DNA of 64,000 bases from Symbiodinium natans (taxonomy: Eukaryota > Sar > Dinophyceae > Suessiales > Symbiodiniaceae). Numbering within the stretch: position 1 is the stretch's first letter; each line of letters begins with the position of its first letter. This document shows, one piece after another, positions 23,166 to 34,354 of this stretch. Position numbers and translations under genes: made by a program. The notes beneath the pieces are model-generated. The model was not told the DNA's origin, did no database searches, and was given only the letters and a program-made list of their open reading frames with translations. The DNA lies in NCBI GenBank assembly GCA_905221605.1, contig CAJNDS010000890.1:1037150-1101149 (forward strand), written 5' to 3'.

Positions 23166-23855
23166 GTCAGCCGAAGGACCGGGAGTATTTCGTTTCTCTT
23201 CTCTGGTTCTTAAGAAAAAAACCCCAAACCCTAAACCCTAAACCCTAAACCCTAAACCCTAAACCCCTAACCCCTAAACCCTAAACCCTAAACCCTACGC
23301 AACTTCTGGAGTCGCGCTGGCACTTAGCCCATCGCCGTGCGCTCGGAGAGGCAGTTCCTGCGCAAGAACTGCTCTAGCCCTAAACCCTAAACCCGAAACC
23401 CGAAACCCTAAACCCGAAACCCTAAACTCTTGAAGTCCTCGAACCTGACACATGGACACCCACCGCTTTCGCACTCAGAGGCCCTTCTAAATACTGAAGC
23501 TCTGATTACTTAGGGTTTAGGGTTTAGGGTTTAGGGTTTAGGGTTAAGGGTTAAGGGTTTAGGGTTTAGGGTTTAGGGAAACCACGGGCTTCACAACAGA
23601 AAAGCACGAAGACCTGGGCTGAGGGTACAGAATACTGGTTCAGGCCTTCGGGCTTCAGAGGCTGCATGTGCTTAGGGTTTAGGGTTTAGGGTTTAGGGTT
23701 TAGGGTTTAGGGTTTAGGGTTTAGGGTTTAGGGTTTAGGGTTTAGGGTTTAGGGTTTAGGGTTTAGGGATTGGGGCAGCATGCGGAGGACCTGCATGTGT
23801 ACTAGTGGCACGAGACCAGCTGCTTCAAAAGGCCTTTTCTTGTGGAGCACCTATT

Positions 23856-23968
23856 CTAGTCCCATGAGAAACCAGGAATACAAAAGGTGCCCTTTCGTTT
23901 TGAAGGGGATTATAAGGGAGCCCAAACCCAAAACAAATAAAGGAATAAAGGCCTACTCTGCGTCCTGG
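23856..23968. mobile_element. Family C element, diverged
   Basis: Left end CTAGTCCCATGAGAAACC, right end GCCTACTCTGCGTC. Confidence 0.65.
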
Positions 23969-24599
23969 CTATGGTGAGTACAATATGACAATATACTAAA
24001 AGAACACTGTGGTCATACAACAAAAGAGCAAGTACAATTCAGGGTCTACGAAAAGCTTTGGGGTGGTGGGTTTTGTTTCGGGGCTGAGGGCTTGCATTGT
24101 CGGTTCGTTCCTCTTAGAACTACCCCCCAAGGCCAGGACGGTCTAGGGACCCTTAAACCCTAAACCCTAAACCCTAAACCCTAAACCCTAAACCCTAATT
24201 AATCCTACACCCCAAACCCGAAACCCTGAACCCCAAACCCGAAACCCTGGCCCGGTCCATGCGGTATGCTACGTGGCCTCGGGCGCTTTGCAAAGGGCGG
24301 GATGGGGGGGGGGAGGGCAGAATCTGTTGGTGCGTGCTGTTGTTTACGGCTTAGGGCTGAGGGCTGAGGGCTTAGGCCTTAGTGCTTCATGTTTAAGGCT
24401 CTTCTCGGATCCTACTTGGGCCCGCCTATCAGATTAGGGTTTGATCTAGTGTTTGAGGTTTGGGTCGTGTATCTTTCTTGGGTCAGGGTTGATCCCTGAG
24501 AGTGGAGGTGGTTGCGCTTCAAAACGTTGGCGGCGTGAGTTGCAGAACCCTAAACCCTAAACCCTAAACCCTAAACCCTAAACCCTAAACCCTAAACCT

Positions 24600-24760
24600 G
24601 TAAATTACAACATGCCTGGCTGTTCATTGGCTCGGAAATTCTGCAACTTACAGCTTTCTGGCTGTTCACTGGCTGCCAACACTGCATATTCCACGTCTTC
24701 CAACTGTTCACAGGCGCCAGACGCTGTAAATCACGGCGTTTCAAGCCAGAGCATCTTCAA
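24600..24760. repeat. Degenerate ~45-bp repeat in a repeat-poor island
   Basis: The word CTGTTCA(T/C)(T/A)GGC recurs near 24618, 24661 and 24707. The surrounding 24.6-25.2 kb has no telomere-like repeat and no convincing gene. A 124-codon plus-strand ORF (24612-24986) is Cys-rich but looks composition-driven. Confidence 0.45.
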
Positions 24761-25215
24761 CACGTGCGAAATGCTGCAATGCTGCAATTCAAAATATTTC
24801 CAAGTGTCAGGCAAAAGTTACACAGAAGCTCACGAAGCACAAGCTAACTTCTGTCATGTACAGCAGTACTGGCTGTGCACAGGAACATGCCTGAAAGTAT
24901 TGCATTTGCAGGTCATTGACACCTTCAAGCAAAGACGCGACTTCAGAATTAGTTCAACGTGCCCAGGTTTCAGCGCTACCATATGAACCACTTTCATCCT
25001 AGGAGCAGCACTACAAGGCGAAACGAACATACAAAAAATGAGAATCACATGATGAAGAACGGAAAGAGAAATCGAGAATGCAGTGCAGTTACACATGAGA
25101 GTCACAGTGTAAACTACCAAACAAAAAGGAACCACAACCGCAATACCACGAACTAACAATACGCGTCAGAGTAGTACAAGGAATTTGGACAGTTCGCCAG
25201 TACTATACCTCCCCG

Positions 25216-25320
25216 AAGGGTCCATGTACATTTAGGTAATACTTGAGCCTTAAAGTACCCCCCCCCTATTTACGGACTTTAGGGCCCAAGAACATAATGA
25301 TAAGGTACATGGCCCCTTAG
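25216..25320. mobile_element. Foldback element, family A
   Basis: Termini AAGGGTCCATGTAC and GGTACATGGCCCCTT, with a central C9 run. Confidence 0.75.
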
Positions 25321-25947
25321 GGATACTTCTGCCCGATTCTTCCTTGGTCCCCAAACCCTTCATATAGCAAGGACAGCCCTTGGCAATTAGGGCTTAGCTT
25401 AGGGTTATGTAGGGTTTAAGGTTGTAGAGTTTAGGGTTATAGGGTTTAGGGTAGGGTTTAGGGTGAGAGGGTTATAGGGTTATAGGGTTTAGGGCTTCCT
25501 GGGGTGGGTCTTGGAGCATGATTTCAGGTTCTGTTTTGGTGCATAGGGTTAGATGGATAGGGTTTAGGGTTAGGGTTTAAGGTTTAGGGTTTAGGCCCAT
25601 AGAGCTTTATAAGAACTATTCCACGCCAACCCCAGTCGCATACATGGGGGTGTTGAGGCTATCGAGGCTTTATGTGAGCTTTAGCTGCTTCGGAGGATTT
25701 GCTGTAGGTTTTACAGAGCGTTCAGGCTTTAACAGGCGTTTGTAGGGTTCAGGGATCGGAGCGCTTAAGGGCTTATGAACTTTAGACCCTGCATTGAATT
25801 CCCCCAATCATTCTAAACCCTTCATAAACCCGAGACCCTCAACCCTAACCCAAAACCCTAACAAGCCAACCCTAAACTGCTAACCGCAGCCCCTTGAGCT
25901 GCGACCCGGCCACGATACTCAAGACTGGATTTGCGGTCGCAGATCTC

Positions 25948-25992
25948 CTGCACGCTCGGATGGCGGGCGAGATCATGGACCAGCCGAATCTC
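25948..25992 (-). CDS. Candidate exon EIRLVHDLARHPSVQ
   Basis: 15 codons, phase 0 to 0, TTGCAG|G acceptor and GA donor following CAG. The frame is open on both sides for about 45 codons in all (…RGRVAAQG), so borders are provisional. Confidence 0.4.
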
Positions 25993-26539
25993 CTGCAAAC
26001 GTAGCAGGTTCGACAGGCCTCCAACCCTCCTCAACCCTTCATAAACCCTAAACCTGAACCCTTCATAAAACCCTAAACCTAAACCCTTCATTCATAAAAC
26101 CCTAAACTCTGAACCCTAAACCCTCGACCCTAGTAAAGACAGCCCTAAACTGCCTCTCACCCCAAAAGCCCGGCCGGGGTTTCGGCTAAGGCCTAGTCAG
26201 CTACCAATGTGTCAACCAGCCCTCCATTCGGAGAAACTTCGGACGAAACTCGTTAAGATGCCTCCAAAGGACAAAGGCTTCAACTAGATACCCGAAGGAC
26301 GAAAGATCCCAATGAAAGTAGACATCCTTTGGGTACTTAAGGTTTACTAGAGGCAATGGTCTCGCCAACCTTTCTGCCCGTCGTAGGGGTAACTCTGTCA
26401 GGGCTCAAATGAATCTTCTAGAGACACGAACTTTAATCAGGGTCTGCAGTGGGGGTGTGGCCAGAAGGGGAGGCGCTTAAGAGCACACATTGAGCCCAAC
26501 CCAAACACAAGAAAGAAAGTCCTAAGCCCAAAACGCTAC

Positions 26540-26764
26540 GGTACATGTCTACAAGGATTGCAAGGAGATTGTGATGGCAATGCTGTAGCAGAACTCAGAT
26601 CCGGATTCGGACCCTTAACAAAAACCGAAACACAGGTCCTCGGCGTTGAGAAGGCCGGCGGCTACGATGAAGCCTCCAAGAAATGGTCGTTAGTTACAGG
26701 AGGTTGCAGTAAACTACACAAAAAAATGCGCTGCCTTAGGGGCCATCAAAACCCTAAAGCCTAA
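26540..26764 (+). CDS. Plus-strand ORF, possibly coding
   Basis: 68 codons from ATG at 26558, with the frame already open upstream. The part VLGVEKAGGYDEASKKWSLV has high GC3 and follows CAG|G. The first half has low GC3. No telomere-like repeat for about 300 bp around it. Confidence 0.3.
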   Translation, partial: GTCLQGLQGDCDGNAVAELRSGFGPLTKTETQVLGVEKAGGYDEASKKWSLVTGGCSKLHKKMRCLRGHQNPKA

Positions 26765-26819
26765 ACCCTAAACCCTAAGAATATCAAGCTTTGTTTTTAT
26801 GTTGCCCTCATCGAGCCAT

Positions 26820-26914
26820 GGGATGTTCCCCCTTATACTAACAGCCCTTCATAGGGAATATCATAGGGCACTATAATCCCTACTCAGGACTGCTAGTATA
26901 AGGGGGAGCATCCC
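26820..26914. mobile_element. Foldback element, family B
   Basis: Termini GGGATGTTCCCCCTTATACT and its near-complement TATAAGGGGGAGCATCCC, about 95 bp. Confidence 0.8.
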
Positions 26915-27145
26915 AAGCTGACAATCCCAAACCCTACACCCTAAACTCTAAAAACCCTAAACCCTAAACCCCTAAAACCCCACACCCTAAACTCCAAAGC
27001 CCAAACTCCGAAAACCCTTCGGGAGCCGGCCTCGTCGACGCCTGGGGGCTGAGTGGAGCTCGTGGCGCCTGGGTTTGCACAAACAAGGGTTTAGGGTTTA
27101 GGGTTCAGGCTTCAGGCTTCATGGTGTAGGGTGTAGGGTTTAGGG

Positions 27146-27234
27146 CTTCGGCACAAGCCACGAGGCTGTGGCATCTTGTTCGGCTAAAGAGTTTGCGGTT
27201 AAGGTGAGTCGGTAGAGGTGAGTTTCTTCCCATG
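27146..27234 (-). CDS. Candidate first exon MGRNSPLPTHLNRKLFSRTR...
   Basis: ATG at 27234 and about 29 open codons, basic and without acidic residues until the end. The border is not defined. Confidence 0.25.
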
Positions 27235-27355
27235 TAAACCCTAAACCCTAAACCCTAAACCCTAAACCCTAAACCCTAAACCCTAAACCCTAAACCCTAA
27301 ACCCTAAACCCTAAACCCTGACCCTAAACCCTAAACCCTAAACCCTAAACCCAAT
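27234..27355 (-). repeat. CCCTAAA array
   Basis: About 17 units with one shortened unit near 27318. Confidence 0.9.
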
Positions 27356-28201
27356 GAGATGTTCTGAAGGTCCGAGTCCGGGTGCTATAGTGTAGGGGTC
27401 CTGCAAGCGCTTGTGATGCGTTCCGAATATGAGGGGAACAGGGAACCCAGAAAACTCTCAGACTCAGCCCAGCCAGGGCAAACACCCCACAGGCCAAAAG
27501 CCCAAAACCCACAACCCTCCTCCCCGCATGCTGGAGTTTAGGGTTTAGGGTTTAGGGTTTAGGGTTTAGGGTTTAGGGTTTAGGGTTTAGGGTTTAGGGT
27601 TTAGGTATGGCCGAGCTGCGTGGGCGCCGAGAGCTCTGTCCTAGCTCGGCAGCGGCGGTTTAGGCTTCAGGGTTTGGGGCTTCTGAGGGCCCAACTACCC
27701 CCCCCTCTGGAAGACAAGGCCCGGAAATGTTAGGATAGGAGAATACCACAATGCCAACCCTAAACCCTAAACCCTAAACCCTAAACCCTAAACCCTAAAC
27801 CCTAAACCCTAAACCCTAAACCCTAAAAAAACTTGAAACCTGCTTTTTGGAAGGTTGCCGAAGAAGCCTAGAAGGGGCTAATAGCAATAGCCTACAAAAC
27901 AAACTTAAGTCGGTTGTGGTTCCTTGAGGTACGTACACCCTTTACCCTGAACAACGTCATGCTTACACACCAACCCTATACCCAAAATCCCAGAAGCGGA
28001 TATGCCTACACACCGACCGTAAGCTCTAGACACCGTATTGCCTACACTCTAACCCTAGACCCTAAACACAAAACCCCGAACACACGAACCTAAACCCTAA
28101 ACCCTAAACCCAAAACCCAAAACCCAAAACCCTAAACCCTAAACACTAAACCCTAAACCCTAAACCCTAAACCTCTAAGGCATCTCAGGGCTTGGGCAGT
28201 C

Positions 28202-28257
28202 CTGAGTCGCTTCTGCACCTTGAACTTCAGGCGCCACTTGCGCACTCGCCGCTTGGC
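28202..28257 (-). CDS. Candidate exon AKRRVRKWRLKFKVQKRL
   Basis: 18 codons plus two bases, CTCTAG|G acceptor, GA donor following CTCAG, or GT after KFK. 12 of the first 13 third positions are G/C. Strongly basic. Confidence 0.45.
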
Positions 28258-28550
28258 CTAGAGAGTCTTAGGGGTAAGGGTTTAGGGTTTAGGGTTTAGG
28301 GTTTAGGGTTTAGGGTTTAGGGTTTAGGGTTTAGGGTTTAGGGTTTAGGGTTTAGGGTTTAGGGTTTAGGGTTAGTGTGTTTGGGGTTGAAGGTTTCTTC
28401 CTAGACCCTAGACCCTAGACCCTAGATCCTGGACCCTATATAGACCCTAAACCTTATACCCCAAACATCCAGCACCCCTTGCCACACAATCTAAGTAAGA
28501 CCCCACTCCTAAACCTAAACCCTAAACCCTTCCTAACCCCTAAACCCCAA

Positions 28551-28612
28551 ACCCTAAACCCTCGAAACCCTCGAAACCCTCGAAACCCTCGAAACCCTCG
28601 AAACCCTCGAAA
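28551..28612. repeat. (CCCTCGAAA)n tandem array
   Basis: Seven near-perfect copies of a variant of the telomere-like unit. The EGF/RGF-type peptide repeats in its open frames are artefacts of the array. Confidence 0.85.
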
Positions 28613-29134
28613 CGCCCATGCGAAGGCTCTTCTGTAAACCACAAAATGAAAACCCTAGAGCTTGAACCCTGAAGCCAAAACCTGAAAACCCTAAACCACC
28701 CCCCCCCAAAAAAAACACCTGAATCCTGAAACAAAACACCTTGAAACCATTATGAACTATAAACCTCAAAACCCAAAACCCCAAAAAAACCCTAGCTGTA
28801 GCACAACTTGAACCCGAACATCCCGGAACCCTTCAGCTTGAACCTGAAACCTCAGAGCCCTCAACCCCTAAACCTCTCAACCCCTAAAACCCTAAAACTC
28901 TAAACCCCTTAAACCCTAAACCCCTAAAACCCCGAAACCCCTAAACCCATATATAAACCCCTAAAACCCTAAACCCCTAAAACCCTAAAACCCTGAACCC
29001 TTAAACCCTAAAACTCTAAACCCCAACACCCCCAAAACCCAAAAACCCTAAACCCCTCAACCCCTGAACCCTAAAACTCTGAACCCCTACGGCTAAAAAC
29101 CCTAAAACTCTGAACCCCGGCCCCCCCTGGCCGC

Positions 29135-29173
29135 CTTGCAGGAGGGCTCGCCCGAACATTCGGTGCTGGAGTC
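29135..29173 (-). CDS. Candidate exon DSSTECSGEPSCK
   Basis: 13 codons, phase 0 to 0, CGCAG|G acceptor and GC donor following AAG. 11 of 13 third positions are G/C. Confidence 0.4.
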
Positions 29174-29948
29174 CTGCGGGGTTTAGGATTTAAGGTTTAG
29201 GGCTTGGGGTTTAGGGTTTGGGTGTATAGGGTGCAGGGCTTGGGGCTTCGGGTTGAGGGGCTTGCAAGATAGCTCTGCTGCTCCAGTACACTAAACCCAA
29301 ACCATAAACCTCAAACCCCAAACCCCTAAACCCCAAACCCCTAAACCCCAAACCCTAAACCCTGAAGGGTTTGACCAGAAACCCCAAACCCAAACCCAAA
29401 ACCCTAAACCCCAAACCCTAAACCCTAAACCCCAAACCCTAAACCCTAAACCTTATGCTTGGCCACAGAAGTCTTGACATGACCCATACAGGCCTATACA
29501 CTAGTTGGAATTCGGAATTCACGCTTTGGAGGTTTAGGTTTCGTGAGCGAGGCCAAAGCAGGGTTGAGGGTTTAAGGGTTGGGTTGGGGGTTTCGGGTTT
29601 GGGGTTTAGGGTTTAGGGTTTGGGGTCTAGGGTGTTTAGGGTTTAGGGTTTAGGGTTTAGGGCTTAGGGTTTAGGGTTTAGGGTTTGGGGTTTAGGGTGT
29701 ACGGATGGAAAGTTTGGGGGATCTTGGGGAACATAGGGGCCTCGTGCTGCTGGCACCCCTGTTGATTTAGGGACCCGAGCTATGACAAAAAAAAACCATC
29801 CTAAGGACTTAAACTCTTGGCGAGTGTAAGGCCGGAAGCCACTATAGAGAGTCCTAAATGCCCTCAACCCCCACAAGTGGGCGGGGTTCGGGTTTAGGGT
29901 TTAGGGTTCAGGGTCTAGGGTTCAGGGTGTAGGCCCGAAATCCATGGC

Positions 29949-29987
29949 CTCGGAGAGGCTCTCGTCTTCGATTCCGGGAATCGGAAC
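29949..29987 (-). CDS. Candidate exon VPIPGIEDESLSE
   Basis: 13 codons, phase 0 to 0, CTGAG|G acceptor and GC donor following GAG. An upstream in-frame ATG (MIAE) is possible as a start. Confidence 0.4.
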
Positions 29988-29997
29988 CTCAGCTATC

Positions 29998-30170
29998 ATG
30001 GCTTCCCCTACTACCCCCCTCTATACAGGGTTTCGGGTTTAGGGTTTAGGGTTTAGGGCTACACCCCCCCCCCTTGGTTCCCCCATCATGAAGGCTATTC
30101 AGGGACTGAGGTTACTTCAGGGGGGAACCTAGAGGAGTGGTATAGCGGGGCGTAGTAGGGGGTAGTAGGG
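29998..30170. mobile_element. Foldback element, family D, with TTTAGGG insertion
   Basis: Same plan as 9850: outer end CATGGCTTCCCCTACTACCC, a TTTAGGG patch, inner end with CCCCCTTGGTTCCCCC, right end GTAGTAGGGGGTAGTAGGG. Confidence 0.8.
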
Positions 30171-30177
30171 CCCCTAC

Positions 30178-30283
30178 TTTGGAGTAGACCCTGGAAAAAA
30201 GCATGTGCTTTTTAGGTAGAAGTAGCTAGATTAGGAACCCAGAACGAAAACATGGATTCAAACATAGTACTCCAAAACCCAGG
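30178..30283. mobile_element. Foldback element, family E
   Basis: Second copy: TTTGGAGTAGACCCTGGA ... TAGTACTCCAAAACCCAGG. It abuts the family D element ending at 30170. Confidence 0.8.
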
Positions 30284-30299
30284 CAAACTCCTGAAGCAT

Positions 30300-32760
30300 T
30301 TTAGCTCCCGGGCTAGATAGGGACTTAGGGATGTATGGAACCCAGAACCCTAAACCCTAAACCCTAAGCCCTAAACCCTAAACCCTAAACCCTAAACCCT
30401 AAACCCTAAACCCTGAACCCTACCAGAAGGCATATGAATCAGAGGCGCCAGGTCTCGATTCTGCCACGACGGCCATGCTGCCCCTGCTTCAGGGTGTAGG
30501 GCGAAGCCCCAAACCCTAAACCCTAAACCCTAAACCCTAAAACCCTAAAACCCTAAACCCTAAACCCTAAACCCTAAACCCTAAACCCTAAACCCTAAAC
30601 CCTAAACCCTAAACCCTAAGGTTTACAGCGCTCATGAGAACTCGTGCGGCCCATGGGTGAAGCCTAAACCCTACACCCCCAAACCCTAAACCCTAAACCC
30701 TAAACCCTAAACCCTAAACCCTAAACCCTAAACCCTAAACCCTAAACCCTAAACCCTACAACAGGCCGAGAGCATTTTGCCATGTTGCACTTCATAGCAT
30801 GCCGAGTGAGCGGTCTGATTCAAATGCCTTCTGGTATGTAGGGTTTAGGGTTTAGGGTTTAGGGTTTAGGGTTTAGGGTTCAGGGTTCAGGGTTTAGGGT
30901 TCAAATTCGACTGGATTACTTAGGGCTTTCCACCACTATGTTGCAAGGGTCTGTCCTGCAGATCCATCACTTTGGTCAGTTGGGAAGGCCAAGTGTTCGC
31001 TGGGCTGTGGCGAGACTGTTGCTGCAACGGCTCTAGTAGACATCATGGCATGACCTGCAAAGCGCTGCGAAACAAAGGCGGGCCAGCGTCACGTGAGCGG
31101 AACACTTCGCATGATTTGGGGGGGGCCGGGGGGGTTCCCAAAATAGAGTTGCCCCCTCTTTGGGGCTTCTCGTCATCGTGAGGGCATACTAGGGGGTGCG
31201 CTCCCATTTTGGAACCCTAAACCCTAAACCCTAAACCCCTCCGTCCTGCATCCGTTGGCGTAGGGCCGTCGTAGCACTGACTCATGGCGCAAGATCCTAG
31301 AGTTCCCAAAGATGTCATGCCTTTCAGCCCTTTGCAACCCTTGAAAAAGCTCTGATATAGGGGCCTGAATAATTAGAAAACGCTATTGGGGGGTTCTTGT
31401 AGTATAACTATCAAGGGACCCTATGGGAATGATATTTGTAATTATTCCGACCCCTAGTGTAGCACCGTTTTAGGGTCAGGGTTTAGGGTTTAGGGTTTAG
31501 GGTTAAGTGTTTAGGGTTTGGGTTTAGGGTTTAGGGTTTAGTGTTTAAGCTGGCAGAAGCGATAACATAAGGGGTCTTTCGTGCTTAGGGCTGTAACCTG
31601 TAACCTCAACCGCAGCACCGGATGCAGCCCTACTACGGCCCTCTCTAAACCCCAAACCCTAAACCCTGAACCCTAAACCCTAAACCCTAAACCCCAGACC
31701 CTATAAACCCTGAACCCTAGAACACGTAAACGCTGGACCCTGTAAACCCTAAATCCTGAATAGCCCTGAAAAAAACTTAACAACATCCCTATAAAAAAAC
31801 CCTCCGACCAGTGGCATGGCTCAGGTTTCAGCCCAATGGCTTCGGGGGACGCACAAACCGTTAGGGTTTAGGGTTGCGGGGTTGAGGGGGTTTAGGGTTC
31901 AGGGTTATAGGGTGTAGGGTTTGGGGACGAGGGGGTTAGGGGTTGAGTAGACTCTAAAGAAACAAACCTCTAAACCCTGAACTATGACTCTCCCAAGCCT
32001 TATCCCAGACAGTCTCACAACCCCTGAAACCCTAAAACCTGATACATCAGCAAGCCAAAAAACAAAAACTCCTGAAGCCCCAACGCGCCTAAACCCTGAA
32101 CCTCAGTCTATCAAGTCAAGGTCCATGTACGCATATAGAGTATATACTTGGGCCTTCCTATGTAGTAGCTTTAGGGCCCAAGTATATGCAAAACAGGTAC
32201 ATGGACCCTTAGGGTTAACAAATGACATCGACGCTGCCAATTCTTGTGGTGCCGATTACTAGGGTCTATTGTTTCGAGCCCAACATCTTGCGCGAACCAC
32301 GCTCCGACCCTTCAAGATCATCCAGGTTGAGGGTTTACGCAAAACCCCCGTCTTCCATAGTGCGGTCCCAAAACTTTCTAGGGTTTAGGGCTTAGGGTAT
32401 AGGCTACCAAACTGCCGCGTCCAAGGTTCAAGCCCTACACCGCTAAAGCTAGATTCCCTCCGAAGGGCAACGCTTGTCATTTATTAAGCTTCAGGGGTTG
32501 GGGTTTGGGGTTTAGGGTTTAGGGTTCAAGCTCGAATCCCGACATAGAACAACCCTGCACCTTTACAAGGCTTAGGGGGCGCATTGTGCTTCTTTCAAGG
32601 GTGCATAGTTATAGTTTGGGCTACTGAAGGCTTAAGGTTTTGAACTTTAAGGGGCGGGGGGTTCAGCTACGAACCTTAAGTAGGGTTTAGGGTTGTTTGG
32701 GGTACGGGTTACCCATTTGTTTAGGGCTTCGGGCTGTTCAGGGTTGCCTTAAGGACATCA
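30300..32760. other. Stretch with no well-supported gene
   Basis: Mostly CCCTAAA arrays (30350-30420, 30505-30620, 30677-30758) and degenerate repeat. An island at 30950-31190 is open in several frames on both strands. A minus frame at 32395-32484 (MTSVALRRESSFSGVG) is possible. Nothing firm. Confidence 0.3.
32117..32212. mobile_element. Foldback element, family A
   Basis: Termini AAGGTCCATGTAC and GGTACATGGACCCTT; inner arms ACTTGGGCC / AGGGCCCAAGTA. Confidence 0.8.
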
Positions 32761-32763
32761 TTC

Positions 32764-32799
32764 CTTGGCGCACTGGAAGAGTGCGCTGCTGCGTCCGAC
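32764..32799 (-). CDS. Candidate exon VGRSSALFQCAK
   Basis: 12 codons, phase 0 to 0, CTGAG|G acceptor and GA donor following AAG. 10 of 12 third positions are G/C. Confidence 0.4.
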
Positions 32800-32812
32800 C
32801 TCAGGCGGCCGA

Positions 32813-32943
32813 GCACTACCCCCCCCAGGTTCCCCCATAATTAATTAGGGCTATTTAGGGAAAAGTAAACCTACTTGACTTCAGGTTATTGAAGGGGGAA
32901 CCCATTCGGGGTTGTATAGAGGGGGGTAGTAGGCAAACCCGTG
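32813..32943. mobile_element. Foldback element, family D, without insertion
   Basis: CACTACCCCCCCCAGGTTCC to GGGGGGTAGTAGGCAAACCC; the simple form of the family. Partial ends also at 27688-27705 and 44216-44245. Confidence 0.75.
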
Positions 32944-32967
32944 CCTAAACCCTCAACCCAAAACTAC

Positions 32968-33078
32968 CTAGACCCAAGAGTAACCTGGGAATGCAAAGGG
33001 TGCCGTGGTTGGTTTCAAGAGGGGGCTTAAAAAGGGAACCTAAGCCCTTTAAAAAGGTAAAGGGGCCTATTCTGGCTG
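32968..33078. mobile_element. Family C element
   Basis: Left end CTAGACCCAAGAGTAACCTG; the right end GCCTATTCTGGC has lost its CTAG. Confidence 0.7.
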
Positions 33079-33383
33079 CGATGCTGAAAGCACCCTATAA
33101 GAAAGGCCAATAATGAAGTTGGAACATGAACCCTAAACTCCCCTCCCCTCCCCTCCCGCTCTCAGTCGTAAGGTCCCGGAGTCTAAGATGAGGTCCAGAA
33201 TTTGCTGCAATAGTTCGGGTCCTTGAGCCCTGTCAACCCCTATGAATCCTCAGCAACCCTAAACCCTAAAGCCTAAACCCTAGACCCTAAACACCCACAA
33301 TCCTGAACCCTACAAATCACTAAATCCTATTTTGTCTCGGACCTGGTCTGCTAGGCTGTTGGGCTGTATATGGGGGTTTGCGA

Positions 33384-33480
33384 AAATAGGGGACCCCCAA
33401 CCTAGATCCCCAACTAGTAGGATTCCCTTATCATAAGGACCCCAATAAGGTACCCCTACCTTCGGAAACCCCCATATATC
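33384..33480. mobile_element. Inverted-repeat element, family I
   Basis: GGGGGTTTGCGAAAATAGGG to ACCTTCGGAAACCCCC. A related copy of its right half (ACTAAGAACCCCAATAAGGT) is at 59800-59855. Confidence 0.6.
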
Positions 33481-34235
33481 TAAGGGTAGCTACCTTCTTT
33501 AAGGGTTCTTGAAGTAAGGGACCATGAAACAAACCCGAAAATATAGGCTTTTTGGGTTCAGAACTGAACACAGGGCCCCCCAGCCCCGGCGAGGAAGCAG
33601 TGCGTCTCGGGCCCCTTTGGCCCTTCCACCTTGTTGAGAGGTGGTTCAGCGTTGAAGGTTATAGGGGTTCAGGTTTCAGGGTTTAGGGGTTCAGGGGTTT
33701 GGAGAGTTTACCTGGGACCCTATTTACCAGCAGTTTTAAAGGCTATACCGTAGGTAAATATAGGGTCCTAGGCAGGGTTGTGAAGGACCTTTCGGGTATT
33801 CTGGCCGGTTCTTTATGGGGAATGAGGGAATGAGTCACCCTCCAAGCAGCTCGCTGCAGCGACTTTGCGCAAGGTGTCTAGGGTTTAGGGTTTTGGGTTT
33901 ATGGTTTAGGGTCCGCCGACCCTTTTGCAGCGTGTTGGATGGTTGTGGGGAGAATGCCGTCCCTCAACCTTAAAACGGTGGCGGTGCGGGGGGTGGGGGC
34001 CCGTTTCCCCGGCTGCTTTTTCATGGAGAACCCTGCACTCGCTAAATTCACGGACCATGGGCGGTTAAGCTCCAGCCCCCCACCCCCCTACCCCCCCTGC
34101 CGAGAAAACATGTCGGACACTCAAACGAGGCTGATTTTTTGGCTTTGGGGACTTGTTTTACGGTGTTGGAGAGAGGTTGAGAATTGTCCTTCTGTAATCA
34201 CACTGGAGTCACAAGGGTTTCCTTGAGTCGTAAAT

Positions 34236-34276
34236 TTCCTGATTCATGGCGACACATTTGCTGATTCATGGCGACC
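34236..34276. repeat. Short tandem repeat CTGATTCATGGCGAC
   Basis: Two copies about 21 bp apart at the left edge of the repeat-poor island. They may mark an insertion boundary, but no matching copy was seen at the right edge. Confidence 0.5.
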
Positions 34277-34354
34277 TGGCTTCTCAAAACCTCCCTTCAC
34301 ACCAGGTTTAAACCACTTGGAGCTCGCATACGTCTCCCCCCCCCCAGATGCCTG

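Noticed and set aside
24612-24986. 124-codon Cys-rich plus ORF as a secreted peptide gene
   Set aside because: Overlaps a degenerate ~45-bp repeat, low GC3, no signal peptide; an overlapping minus frame is similar in quality.
28454-28784. Minus ORFs with GFRGFRGF or VSRVSRV repeats
   Set aside because: Translations of the CCCTCGAAA tandem array, not a repeat protein.
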